This document shows positions 56,349-64,000 of a stretch of 64,000 bases of DNA, piece after piece. A program made the position numbers and the translations under genes. This stretch comes from Dictyobacter vulcani (lineage in GTDB: Bacteria; Chloroflexota; Ktedonobacteria; Ktedonobacterales; Ktedonobacteraceae). Where the stretch lies: NCBI RefSeq assembly GCF_008974265.1, contig NZ_BKZW01000002.1, positions 1,508,655 through 1,572,654 on the forward strand, in the 5' to 3' direction. Each line of letters opens with the position of its first letter. Within the stretch, counting starts at the first letter, position 1. The notes under the pieces are model-generated. The model did not search any database. It saw only the letters and a program-made list of their open reading frames with translations, and was not told the origin of the DNA.

Positions 56349-57638
56349 ATGGGTGGAGAAGAGGCAGGAAAAAGGATTCTCTTATTGATGTCTCCGGCGA
56401 CCTATCGAGCCGGTGCTTTTCTGCGGGCGGCGCAGTCTTTAGGTTTGGAGGTAGTGGTGGGGTTAGATCTTCCTGAGCGACTGACGGAGTATTGGCATGT
56501 GCCCCTGGGGTTAGATTTTGGGCAGGTGGGAAGTGCGGTGGAAGCGATTGTGGCGTATGCCCGTGAGCGGCCGTTTGTGGCGGTGCTTTCGGTTGATGAT
56601 AGTGCCACTGAGGTAGCAGCCTATGCGAATGCTGCCTTGGGATTAGCCAGTAATTCTCCCCAGGCCAGTGAAGCGGCGCGGGACAAACTGTTGATGCGCC
56701 GACTGCTGTCAACGGGGGGTGTTCCCTGTCCTGTTTTTCGTAATGTTGGGTTACAGGCTGAGCCGGGTTGGATTGCCAGCCAGGTGTCCTATCCCTGTGT
56801 GCTCAAGCCGCGGAGGTTGTCTGGGAGTCGTGGGGTTATTCGGGCGAATAATGCGGAGGAGTTTCAGGTCGCCTTTGGTCGTGTGAAGCGTTTGCTTCTT
56901 GGAGAAGGTGTGGCTGAAGCGGAGGGAACGCTCCTGGTGGAGGATTTTATTCCAGGAGTTGAGGTTGCGTTAGAAGGTTTATTGACAGATGGCCAGCTCA
57001 AAGTGCTGACCTTGTTTGATAAGCCAGATCCGTTGGATGGTCCTTTTTTTGAAGAAACCATATATGTTACTCCCTCGCGCCTCCCTGAGGAGACGCAGCA
57101 GGCGATTGCGGAATGTGTTGTTGTGGCGGCGGGAGCGCTTGGGTTGTGTACAGGGCCTGTGCATGCGGAGTTGCGTGTGAACGAGGGGGGACCCATGCTG
57201 GTGGAGATTGCGGGACGTTCGATAGGTGGATTATGCTCAACTATTTTGGAATTTGGCTCTGGGCTGAGTCTTGAGGAACTGATTTTGCGGCATGCGCTGG
57301 GAGAATTGGTGGAGGAGGTGGAGCGTGAGGGGCAGGCAGCAGGGGTGATGATGATTCCTATTCCTGTGGGAGGCATGTACAAGGGGGTGTATGGAGTGGA
57401 GGAAGCGTTAGGGGTGCCATTGATTACGGGTATTGAGATTACGGCAAGGGTATATAACCAGGTAGTTCCGCTGCCGGAAGGGGGGAGTTATCTTGGTTTT
57501 ATTTTTGCGCGTGGAGATGATGTGGTTGAAGTTGAGTCTGCGCTTCGTGTGGCGCATCACTGTCTGCGTTTTGAGATTTGCCGTGCGCTTCCCATGGTTG
57601 AACGGAGAGGCCTACGAGAGGCAGGGGCTGGGTGGTGA
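56349..57638 (+). CDS. ATP-grasp domain ligase in a G-rich island
   Basis: About 429 residues from ATG 56349 (AGGAG and AGGA upstream). An N-terminal Rossmann-like domain (KRILLLMSPATYRAGAFLRA) is followed by the ATP-grasp fold: SYPCVLKPRRLSGSRGVI (ATP lysine), TLLVEDFIPGVEVALEGL and HAELRVNEGGPMLVEIAGRS (Mg ligands). The C-terminal domain resembles that of L-amino-acid/carboxylate-amine ligases. The + strand is extremely G- and T-rich compared with neighbours, including a run of ten G at 56275-56284 just upstream. Product unknown; single gene followed by IS remnants, so transfer is likely. Confidence 0.78.
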   Translation: MGGEEAGKRILLLMSPATYRAGAFLRAAQSLGLEVVVGLDLPERLTEYWHVPLGLDFGQVGSAVEAIVAYARERPFVAVLSVDDSATEVAAYANAALGLASNSPQASEAARDKLLMRRLLSTGGVPCPVFRNVGLQAEPGWIASQVSYPCVLKPRRLSGSRGVIRANNAEEFQVAFGRVKRLLLGEGVAEAEGTLLVEDFIPGVEVALEGLLTDGQLKVLTLFDKPDPLDGPFFEETIYVTPSRLPEETQQAIAECVVVAAGALGLCTGPVHAELRVNEGGPMLVEIAGRSIGGLCSTILEFGSGLSLEELILRHALGELVEEVEREGQAAGVMMIPIPVGGMYKGVYGVEEALGVPLITGIEITARVYNQVVPLPEGGSYLGFIFARGDDVVEVESALRVAHHCLRFEICRALPMVERRGLREAGAGW

Positions 57639-57684
57639 TATGCTGAGGTGGGCAGGGGCTGGGTGGTGGCTTGATGGTGGGCCG

Positions 57685-57729
57685 GGAGGAGAGGAGTCTG
57701 GGCCAGGAGGAGGAGAGGAGTCTGGGCCA
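57685..57729 (+). repeat. Two direct copies of a 21-bp G/A-rich unit (24-bp period)
   Basis: GGAGGAGAGGAGTCTGGGCC(A) occurs at 57685-57705 and 57709-57729. It lies 46 bp after the ATP-grasp stop in purine-rich sequence; no coding role seen. Confidence 0.6.
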
Positions 57730-57910
57730 GGAGGTGGGATGTGCTTGGGAGGCAGGAGGAGAGCGGCCGGCCAGTGAGCGTTGTGGCGGGGGAAGGTCGC
57801 TGCGTTTTGTGGTCGGATGGGTGGTGGTGCAGGTGGTACTGATCCGTGGCCCCAGTTTTTCGGCGAGGGACTTACCCCAAAGGCGTCGTCCTGGAAAGGA
57901 GGCCAAGGCC

Positions 57911-58037
57911 CCAAGAAGAGACGAATGGGAGCCACATTGATAAACGCCTTGCTCCTGGAGGGGAGCCCTTCATAGGCGCGCGCCAATCGTCGGAAGCGGC
58001 CCATCCAGGCAACCGTCCATGCGACGGCCCATGGCGT
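57911..58037 (-). pseudogene. IS5-family transposase C-terminal remnant
   Basis: About 42 residues, AWTVAWMGRFRRLARAYEGL followed by PSRSKAFINVAPIRLFL. This matches the C-terminal block (V-E-R-S-F-A-W ... RFRRLARDYE ... MIRLMLRRL) of IS5-type transposases, including the region after the last catalytic Glu. Nothing upstream of it is recognisable. Confidence 0.5.
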
Positions 58038-58103
58038 TGCGGTGCACCTGAAAACTGCCCGTGCCCCCCTTTCAGGGAGAGAGGACAGACGTGTATACGT
58101 GCG

Positions 58104-58385
58104 ATGAAAGAGGTGGAGGCCCTGGAACAGGGAAAACGAGTTTTTCCGCTGGAGTTGAAACGAGAAGCTTTCCAGTGGGTGGAAACGAGTGGAAAACCGT
58201 TGGCCCAGGTTGCTTGTGGCCCTGGCATCTCTGATACGACCCTTCACGGGTGGAAGCGCCAGCTCAAAGAGCATGGCCAGGAAGCTTTTCCTGGCAGTGG
58301 ACAGCACCCGCCACGGGACGAAGAGCTGCGTTGATTACGCCGGGAAAACGAGAGCTTACGTCAGGAGCGTGACATGCGAAAAAAA
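58104..58385 (+). pseudogene. IS3-family transposase OrfA, 5' part
   Basis: KRVFPLELKREAFQWVETSG and ISDTTLHGWKRQLKEHGQEA form the HTH_Tnp_1 domain. An in-frame TGA at 58332-58334 replaces an Arg codon inside the leucine zipper region (LRRENESLRQERDMRKK). The continuation ALAIFSKPER lies beyond the inserted IS110 at 60271. Confidence 0.8.
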
Positions 58386-58404
58386 CTCATAGAGAATTTC
58401 TCAC

Positions 58405-58744
58405 AGATGAGTTAATCTGAAGTGAGCTGGATCTCCTTACGTGGCTTTTCACCTGATGTGCGATGATTGATATTGACCCATGCGATGCTTTCGATGCAGG
58501 CTGAATCATAGAGTTGAGGTTCTGGTGGTGTGGCTCCGGGTGCCAGATGCGCAAGCATTTCCTGATCTTTTTTGAGGAGTGCAAAAATGACTGAGGTCAT
58601 TTGTCCCGCAAGCCGCCCAATCCCCTTTTCTCGGCCAACCAGTCGCCGGGTTCGCTCATCGACATGACATTTGCGCGTTACTAGGCGATCATACACCTCA
58701 AAAGTTGAGTGATGGTAGTACGACTGGGAGCTGGCAAAAATCAT
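58405..58744 (-). pseudogene. IS110-family transposase C-terminal part
   Basis: The frame reads YDRLVTRKCHVDERTRRLVG and GRLAGQMTSVIFALLKKDQE, the helical C-terminus of IS110/IS1111-type transposases (normally R-x-x-G-K-x-x-x-x-A-x-x-A-x-x-R-K-L-x-x-x-I-Y-A-L-L). Its first residues overlap a host fragment on the other strand, so the true boundary is about 58690-58710. It probably belongs with the N-terminal part at 59183-59965. Confidence 0.55.
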
Positions 58745-58860
58745 CTTTCGATATTAGTGCCTACAAAGGTCAGACCGTGCAGATTGCCTTTGTTGCCACG
58801 AACGGAAATCAGAATCCCACTGATTTTTATGTTGATGATGTAGCCGTCGCCAGTAACTAA
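58708..58860 (+). pseudogene. C-terminal beta-sandwich tail of a secreted peptidase-like protein
   Basis: About 50 residues ending in TAA 58858: SDGSTTGSWQKSSFDISAYK, GQTVQIAFVATNGNQNP, then FYVDDVAVASN. This is the usual last repeat of exported S53/S8 peptidases and related proteins (L-x-x-Y-x-G-Q-x-V-x-L-x-F ... F-x-x-D-D-V). The rest of the gene is absent. Confidence 0.5.
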
Positions 58861-58938
58861 TTTTGATGTCATTGAACCAGATACCATGGCTTGCGTTGTG
58901 CGAGTTCTGGTTTAATGATGACCTATCGCTTTAAGTGA

Positions 58939-58995
58939 AAGAGAAGAGCCATCTCGTGGTTGTAACGTTATGACAACTGCGGAATGGCTTTTCTT
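58939..58995. terminator. Imperfect hairpin between convergent gene tails
   Basis: AGAAGAGCCAT on the left pairs with ATGGCTTTTCT on the right, with an inner GTTGT/ACAAC stem. It lies between the stop of the peptidase tail (58860) and the stop of the GH tail (59015), as expected for a former convergent gene pair. Confidence 0.45.
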
Positions 58996-59014
58996 TACTG
59001 AGAATCCGATGCGT

Positions 59015-59182
59015 TTAGTCTCTGTTGGAATGTAATACAATGGTGGTCAACGAATATGGTGCAATGGTGGCACCAGACGAAGATCCTGATGTAGAGGTAA
59101 TGGAACTACTCTGTTCACCATATGTATAAACAGTAGTATGTGTAGTGACATGATAGCCATTGAATGCCAGTGACACTATATA
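59015..59182 (-). pseudogene. C-terminal tail of a glycoside hydrolase fused to IS110 transposase
   Basis: The last 55 residues of the ORF that begins as IS110 transposase read AFNGYHVTTHTTVYTYGEQS, then SSGATIAPYSLTTIVLHSNRD. The pattern (T-V-Y-T-Y-G ... P-Y-S-L-T-T-I-V-L) is typical of the C-terminal beta domain of GH44/GH30/GH51-type enzymes and has nothing to do with transposases. The in-frame fusion is fortuitous. Confidence 0.55.
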
Positions 59183-59965
59183 ACTATGAGCAGGATCTTT
59201 GATCCCGATACTCTGCGCGGCCAAGTGCTGCAAGGCTCTCAGTTTTGCATCGGAGACGCTACAGGTTTTGCCTCGTGCCTCGCGCAGCTCGGCGAAACGA
59301 GCCTGGGACAGGAGGGCAGGGGTTGGAAACCGGGAACGCAGAGCCAAAGCTGTTGGTAAGTTGGGATTGAGCAAGAGGCGGGTAAACTCTGGAAAGAGTT
59401 CATCGCAGATTGCGGTCAGCTTGTTTTTGCGTTGCGTACTCTCGACGACCAACTCCGCGTGATGCTGAACCATTCCACGCAACTGGGCGGCGGCCTCAGT
59501 CGGAGGCGCAAGCCGGCGAACGGCCTGGAGAGGATCATCCACCTGGATGCCTTTCTCTAGCTGATTGTAAAGCTGGTTGGCCAGACCGAGCGCATCGCGT
59601 TTATCCGATTTGAGAAGCCCTTCCCGCCGCTTCTGAACATGGATAATATAGACAGAAATATCAAGCTCTTGAAGATACTGCATCAAGGTTCGATGATAGT
59701 GGCCAGTCACTTCAAGTAAGACCTGAACCTGGAGAAGAGGCACATAGGTCTCGATGCGGTCGATGAGCGAACGGAAACCCTCGCGGGAATTCTCAAAAGA
59801 GAAAGCGGGACAATGTTCAAAGCGCTGATGGCGAGCGAGCAACGTCGTTGAGAGAAAGCCAGCGACGTGGGTTCGTTTGCCGATATCAACGCCAACGTAC
59901 AGCGTTTTTTGAGCCAGGAGGGGAACTGTTCCTAGTGAATCTGGAGATGATGTTTTGCGTGACAT
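59183..59965 (-). pseudogene. IS110-family transposase N-terminal part (DEDD domain)
   Basis: From ATG 59965 (AGGAAGCGCTC upstream). The RuvC-like DEDD residues are visible: TLYVGVDIGKRTHVAG (Asp), VQVLLEVTGHYHRTLM (Glu) and LLKSDKRDALGLANQLY (Asp, Asp). The homology ends near SIGIKDPAHSY, just before the C-terminal Tnp20 domain with its catalytic Ser, which is missing. Related elements use a bridge RNA to choose targets. Confidence 0.8.
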
Positions 59966-60270
59966 GAGCGCTTCCTGCCTTTCAGGCATCATTGCCTGTT
60001 GCTTCCATGACAACCAACGACGATGTTGGGTGGAGAAGCGAGATCCTGTGGGCGTGCCTCTACCAACTTCGGACGAGAAGTATGGCCTTCAACCTCATAT
60101 CAGGTGTGCGCACACGCCCCCCAAGTTTTTTTCAAGAGTCGAACTCCAAAGCGTGGAAGGGTTCTGCAGGATTTTTTCCAGCAGGGAGCTACCCCACTGA
60201 GCTTCTCCAAGAAGAAGAGTACACTCGTTCCAATCAAAGATCAAGAGGTTTTGGAGAGATTCTGTCCGAA
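59966..60270 (-). ncRNA. IS110 left-end leader, candidate bridge-RNA locus
   Basis: About 300 bp of non-coding sequence upstream of the IS110 transposase start, the position in which IS110-group elements encode their bridge RNA. It includes a hairpin TGCCTttcAGGCA (59976-59988) and GC-rich stretches around 60040-60130. I did not derive a full fold or the target- and donor-binding loops. Confidence 0.35.
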
Positions 60271-60718
60271 GCGCTGGCCATCTTTTCGAAACCCGAACGA
60301 TGCTCTATCAATGCATTGCCGAGGCACAGGCAGACGAGCCAGTCACGCGGCTTTGTGCGACGCTTGGCGTGTCCGTGAGTGCGTACTATGCCTGGCGCCG
60401 ACGCCGAGAGCGTCAGCATCAGCGAAAAGGTGGCGAGTTAAAACAGGCGATTGAGGATGTTTATGCTGCCAGCTGGCAGAGCTATGGGAGCCCACGTATC
60501 CTGGTGGAACTGCAAGCGCAAGGCTATCGATGCTCCTCACGCAAGCGTGTGGCCCGCTTGCTGCGCGAGCAGGGCCTGTGTGCCCGTTCCAGACGTGTGA
60601 GAACGACGACGACACGCCAAGCCCCCCCGCCCAGAAAGCAGAGAATATTCTGAATCAAGATTTCCAGGCCACGGCACCTCATCAAAAGTGGGTCACCGAT
60701 ATGACGATGATGCGAACC
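60271..60718 (+). pseudogene. IS3-family transposase, end of OrfA and N-terminal half of OrfB
   Basis: ALAIFSKPER ends OrfA. OrfB starts near 60300 (MLYQCIAEAQADEPVTRLCA) with the HTH_21 domain (DVYAASWQSYGSPRILVEL, GLCARSRRVRT). A one-base loss in the C run near 60625-60634 shifts the frame; the sequence then reads QDFQATAPHQKWVTDMTMMRT, the first catalytic Asp region of the rve domain, up to the second insertion. Confidence 0.75.
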
Positions 60719-60720
60719 TA

Positions 60721-61718
60721 GAAGCTGTGCGAAAAGCCAGCAGAGCCAGGAGGCCTGTGATAAAATGGGAAGAAAGGAGCAGACAAGAGCAAGTAACAGG
60801 GATGATTGATGATAGAAGAGATATATAATGAGAAGGCGATCGTATCCAAGTGATATCAGCGATGAAGAGTGGAGATCCTTAAACCGTTGCTTCTGGTAGC
60901 AAAGCCTGGTGGGCGACCAAGAACCACAGATCTGCGTGAGGTGGTCAATGCAATCTGGTATGTGTTACGTACAGGGTGCCAATGGAGGATGCTTCCCCAT
61001 GAATTTCCGCCTTGGTCCACCGTGTGGTACTATTTCCGCATTTGGCGCAAGGCGGGCGTGTGGGAGCAGATCCATACTACCTTGCGAGAGCGCTTGAGAA
61101 GCGAGCTGGGACGAGAAGCAACCCCTTCGGCTGTGATGATCGATAGTCAATCGATGAAAACGAGTCAAAAAGGGGGGAGCGTGGCTATGACGGCGGGAAG
61201 AAAGTTAGCGGTCGCAAGCGGCATATTGTGACTGATACGCTAGGGCTGATTATGCGGGCAAAAGTGCATCCAGCAAACCTGCAAGACCGGGAAGCCGTTC
61301 CATTGGTGTTTGCTAGAATGAACGAGCAATTTCCTCGTATCTCGCATGTGTGGGTGGATCAGGCTACACGGGCTTCGGCAGAAAATGGATAGAGGAACAG
61401 TTTCATTGGAGTGTTGAGGTGGTCCAACATACCCCGAAACCTCGTGGGGAGTGGGTTCCCATCGTGATCTCAATGATCTCGCCCATCTGCGTTTTGAGTG
61501 GCGTCGCCTCCCACCTCAGCGGACAGGGTTCCGAGGGGCTCTTCCGCGTCGGTGGGTTGTCGAACGCAGGTTCGCTTGGCTTACCTTTTGTCGTCGGCTC
61601 TGCAAAGATTATGAGTTTCTGCCTGAAAGTACCGAAAACTGGATCTATACGTGTATGATCCGCTTAATGACTCGCCGCTTGGCGCGAGCCAGCCCCTGAA
61701 GCCTTTTCGCACAGCTTC
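60721..61718 (+). mobile_element. IS5-family (IS1031/IS5-group-like) insertion sequence
   Basis: Inverted repeats GAAGCTGTGCGAAAAG at 60721-60736 and its complement at 61703-61718, flanked by duplicated TA (60719-60720 and 61719-61720). Rejoining the flanks gives MRTYEGWLYLAGILD, restoring the IS3 OrfB frame. Length 998 bp. Confidence 0.85.
60828..61699 (+). pseudogene. IS5-family transposase with four one-base frameshifts
   Basis: Starts MRRRSYPSDISDEEW. Later phases read LLLVAKPGGRPRTTDLREVV, GCQWRMLPHEFPPWSTVWYY, AVMIDSQSMKTSQKGG (first Asp), ERGYDGGKKVSGRKRHIV, YTGFGRKWIEEQFHWSVE (second Asp region) and RWVVERRFAWLTFCRR (Glu). The shifts near 60866, 61172, 61353 and 61455 are each cured by one base added to a G or C run (GTGGAG, GGGGGG, CAGGC, TTCCCA). 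All catalytic residues are otherwise present. Confidence 0.82.
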
Positions 61719-62190
61719 TATGAGGGCTGGTTGTATCTCGCAGGAATTCTGGACGTGTTTTCTCGATCCATTGTCGGTTGGGCACTGGCCTGAGACCGAG
61801 ATGAAACGCTGGTCCATCATGGCTGAGAGATGGCGGTATCGCGCCGCCGTCCACAGCCAGGATTGCTGCACCATTTTGATCGTGGTTCGCAATATACCAG
61901 TTCAGCCTATCAGGATGTTCTGGCACAAACTGGCCTGATTGTGAGCATGAGCCGAACGGGTAACTGGTATGACAAAGCTCCTAGGGAGTTGTTTCTGGAG
62001 CACGCTCAAGTGGGAAAGCATCTCTGGAATCACCTTCCCAACACGAGCGTTAGCCTAACACGCCATTTTTGAATACATTGAATGCTTTTACAATCGTCAA
62101 CGTCGCCATTCTTCTTTGGGATATCTGAGCCCAACGCACTATGAAGAATTGATGACCCAGCCACCCATTTGTCCTGTCCACAAAAGTGGG
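61719..62190 (+). pseudogene. IS3-family transposase OrfB, C-terminal half
   Basis: GWLYLAGILDVFSRSIVGWA (second Asp region) is followed by two in-frame stops. Then LLHHFDRGSQYTSSAYQDVL, LIVSMSRTGNWYDKAPRELF (D-N-A-P motif changed to D-K-A-P, with the catalytic Glu region), a frameshift and FEYIECFYNRQRRHSSLGYL. Clearly inactive. Confidence 0.78.
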
Positions 62191-62235
62191 TCAAGCTCAG
62201 AGAGCGAAGAGGTGGGGACCCCCTCTCGTGGTGCA

Positions 62236-62771
62236 ATGAGCACGCCAGAGGGACTGAAGGGAATGAGTGCGAGACAGATTTTTGTGCTTTTGGAGCGCGT
62301 GACGAGAGCATTTATGGTGAGCTACAGGTGGAACGAGCAACGGGAGATGTGTGAGTTATGGGGAATGCTGACCCAAAGGGATCGAGAGATCTTGAACCAA
62401 GAGAGCGAAAGCCACAAGCTCTTGGTCGTCCTGTTCTTTTTGGGGCTGTTTGGAGATTGGCCCTCGACAGTTTTGAAGGATGGCTTGAAGAGGTATTTCA
62501 GGCGGCGAGCGAGCATGGGAGAGAGAAAGAACTGATGGAAGGCTATCAAGAGAGGATGAGGCAAGAGTTGTCTCGAGATCCGTATAAAGGAATCGAAGTG
62601 CAGTATCGATCATATGTGATTGAGTGGAAGCAGAAACGGGGAGGTGAGAGTTGTGTTGGAAAGAGAGGACGCTTCGAAGAAATGCAAGAGAGTATGAGTC
62701 GCTATGGATTGGTGTCTTACTCGCGGTGTGATTGGACGAGGCATCATTGTGCCTGGTCGCAAGGAGTGTGA
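62236..62771 (+). CDS. Helical hypothetical protein with probable one-base frameshift
   Basis: I do not recognise a family. From ATG 62236 the protein is helical and charged (ARQIFVLLERVTRAFMVSYR). It changes phase near 62440 at a T5 run and continues AVWRLALDSFEGWLEEVFQA, SRDPYKGIEVQYRSYVIEWK to 62771. Both halves look like coding sequence and join with one added T. It lies between the IS3 remnant and an ISAs1-type transposase, so it may be a passenger gene or a cut host gene. Confidence 0.4.
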
Positions 62772-63135
62772 ACTGATATCTGCCTGTCGTATCTCACCTG
62801 AAGTGTCGGTTCTCCCATCGTTGCTGACAGGAGTCTCTGAAATGGTGTCGTGGGTGTCTGAGTAGGGAGCAAGCCAAAAACCGCGAATGAGAGAAAAAGG
62901 GAGAACATGGGCAAAAAAAGAACTCAGTGAGATATTCTCAAAAAAGCTTACCTATCAAGTATACCTGAAGAGAGCCAAAAAATGAATGGCCCCCCTTTGA
63001 GGGTCAGGGCTTTCCAATTCTAGAAAAGGGGGTGAAAAAGAACAGGGCTTCGCAAAAGTCCGGGGGAGGTGAAAAGAAGAGTCAATCCAGTAGAAATGAA
63101 AAAAAAAATCAAGGTCATTCGAGGAAAGACTCTGC
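62772..63135. other. Non-coding stretch before the ISAs1-type transposase
   Basis: 364 bp, purine-rich, no gene seen. AGGGCTT occurs twice (63005 and 63043) and CAGGGCTTCGCAAAAG near 63042 may be the left inverted repeat of the ISAs1-type element, but the right end is outside the window. Confidence 0.35.
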
Positions 63136-64000
63136 ATGGAATATAGCACACTGAAAACGGAAAGCAAGACCATTCAAGAAGTAAGCCCATCGCACCTGCG
63201 TTCGTTGTACGACATCTGTGCGCAGATCCTGATCAGCGGGCAGCCCGAGGGAAGCAATATGCGTTGGCGGACGTGGCTCATCGTGCTGATCCTGGCCAAA
63301 CTGGCTGGGATGAAAAGCCTGTTGGGAGCCAGCGATTGGGCGCGAGACCAAGGAGAGAGGCTGCGCGAGCAGTTGAACGTGAAGTGGAAGCGTATGCCGT
63401 GTGCCAATACGTACAAATATGCGCTCGCTCGGTTGGAGAGCCAGCAGATCAATGAACGATTTCGAGATTGGTTGCTACGGCAGGAGGCAGAAAGCCGATG
63501 TGGTGACGAACCAGTCGTCTCGCGATGCAGGCAGAGCAGCGCGCTGTTCATGTGGCCATTGATGGCAAAGTGTTGCGGGAACCGGTCAGCAGAGCTATGG
63601 AGGAGAAAAGCGCAGCAGGCATGTGTTTGCATTGTGTATGAAGTGCAAACAGGTAATTGTCTTGCATCAGTGTCCAATTGCCGACAAGCAGATGGAATCA
63701 TCCTCAAGCCGCTGTTGCCCGAAGTGCTCTGCAAAGGGCGGCATTTTTTCACACGTCGATGCTGCTGCAAGTTATCATCGCGTTTGGACGCATGGTGAAC
63801 TTTGAGCAGGAGGAGAGTGATTCTGATCATGCAAAGTACATATGCCCGGTGACTCGAGAAGGTATCTGGAGACTCTTTTTCGAAGATCCACCACGCCTGA
63901 TCGAAGCACCTGGCAACTCTATGAACAGGTCGAAATAGGGTCATGGCCGACTGGAGCGGAAGCTCAACTGCTCAACCTCACCGGACCTCAACGAGCTTGC
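63136..64000 (+). pseudogene. ISAs1-family transposase, frameshifted and 3' partial
   Basis: Starts near 63136; MRWRTWLIVLILAKLAGMKS and GASDWARDQGERLREQLNVK are the DDE_Tnp_1-associated N-terminal domain, then KRMPCANTYKYALARLESQQ. After about 63505 the homologous sequence moves between phases (HVAIDGKVLREPV, the first Asp; CPIADKQMESSS; VTREGIWRLFFEDPP). The right end is cut by the window. Several indels make it inactive as written. Confidence 0.72.

Larger units (their letters stand above)
58386..60270 (-). mobile_element. IS110-family element inserted in IS3 orfA, middle replaced
   Basis: Boundaries are set by rejoining the IS3 frame (KK at 58385 to AL at 60271) and may be off by a few bases. 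It contains, on the minus strand, a leader (59966-60270), the N-terminal 60 percent of an IS110 transposase, about 480 bp of unrelated host sequence, and the transposase C-terminus (58405 up to about 58700). IS110 elements lack inverted repeats, as seen here. Confidence 0.6.
58104..62190 (+). mobile_element. Decayed IS3-family element hosting two later insertions
   Basis: orfA starts at ATG 58104 and is interrupted at about 58385. It resumes at 60271, passes into orfB at 60300 (-1 phase, as normal for IS3), is interrupted again at 60720, resumes at 61719 and ends near 62190 with YLSPTHYEELM. The two interruptions are an IS110-type and an IS5-type element. Removing both rebuilds one transposase frame across each junction. 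The IS3 ends themselves were not identified. Confidence 0.75.

Noticed and set aside
63174..63944. 256-codon minus-strand frame at the right end
   Set aside because: Antisense to the ISAs1-type transposase, whose plus-strand motifs are unmistakable.

Overview
This 64 kb window looks like one contig from a soil bacterium of the Chloroflexota, most likely the Ktedonobacteria. That is inference from gene content: a group 3b [NiFe]-hydrogenase operon, HTH-NB-ARC-TPR (STAND) regulators, many NarL-type two-component systems beside ABC exporters, secreted glycoside hydrolases, and a dense IS load. There are no rRNA or tRNA genes and no CRISPR array. No marker gene fixes the species.

Layout. 1-4.4 kb: co-oriented hydrogenase operon (beta, cNMP-binding protein, gamma, small, large, maturation protease). 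4.5-12.7 kb: a baeRF-like gene broken by a 4-bp duplication, a three-gene membrane/secreted operon (DUF6230-DUF6114-like), a frameshifted membrane sensor and a CtpE-like P-type ATPase. 12.7-17.3 kb: a gene-free stretch of about 380 bp folding into many perfect stems (candidate stand-alone omega/HEARO-type RNA), a GNAT acetyltransferase, 11-bp tandem iterons and a broken HTH-NB-ARC-TPR regulator. 17.4-25 kb: phosphoribosyltransferase/hydrolase pair, an esterase homologue lacking the usual nucleophile, and a response regulator-kinase-ABC exporter operon. 25.3-36 kb: a crystallin-like secreted protein, phosphoketolase, MurB, a 380-bp foldback element, a PAS kinase, an OhrR-like MarR protein, a CHRD-like surface protein, a J-domain protein and a DUF2231-like membrane protein. 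36-41 kb: an ABC exporter whose permease is split by an IS5-family element, then a kinase and regulator. 41-46 kb: small proteins (EthD-like, chagasin-like inhibitor, MauE-like) and a second STAND remnant. 46-56 kb: carbohydrate block (GH-A enzyme, GH30 with an inserted domain, GH10-like protein, phosphoesterase, amylosucrase). 56-64 kb: a G-rich ATP-grasp gene followed by an IS graveyard in which an IS3-family element carries an IS110 and an IS5-family element, then an ISAs1-type transposase running off the end.

Three properties cut across the window. First, about twenty otherwise well-conserved genes or IS ORFs are broken by single-base changes. Nearly all are one-base losses, mostly in short runs of one base, which looks more like consensus error in the assembly than gene decay; genes marked pseudogene for this reason may be intact in the organism. 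Second, a short palindromic repeat family sits at or over the 3' ends of genes at five separate loci. Third, perfect long hairpins separate most convergent gene pairs.

Functionally the window suggests an aerobic saprophyte with a soluble NAD(P)-linked hydrogenase, a phosphoketolase route, secreted polysaccharide-degrading enzymes, sucrose-to-glucan synthesis and several envelope-stress signalling/export modules.
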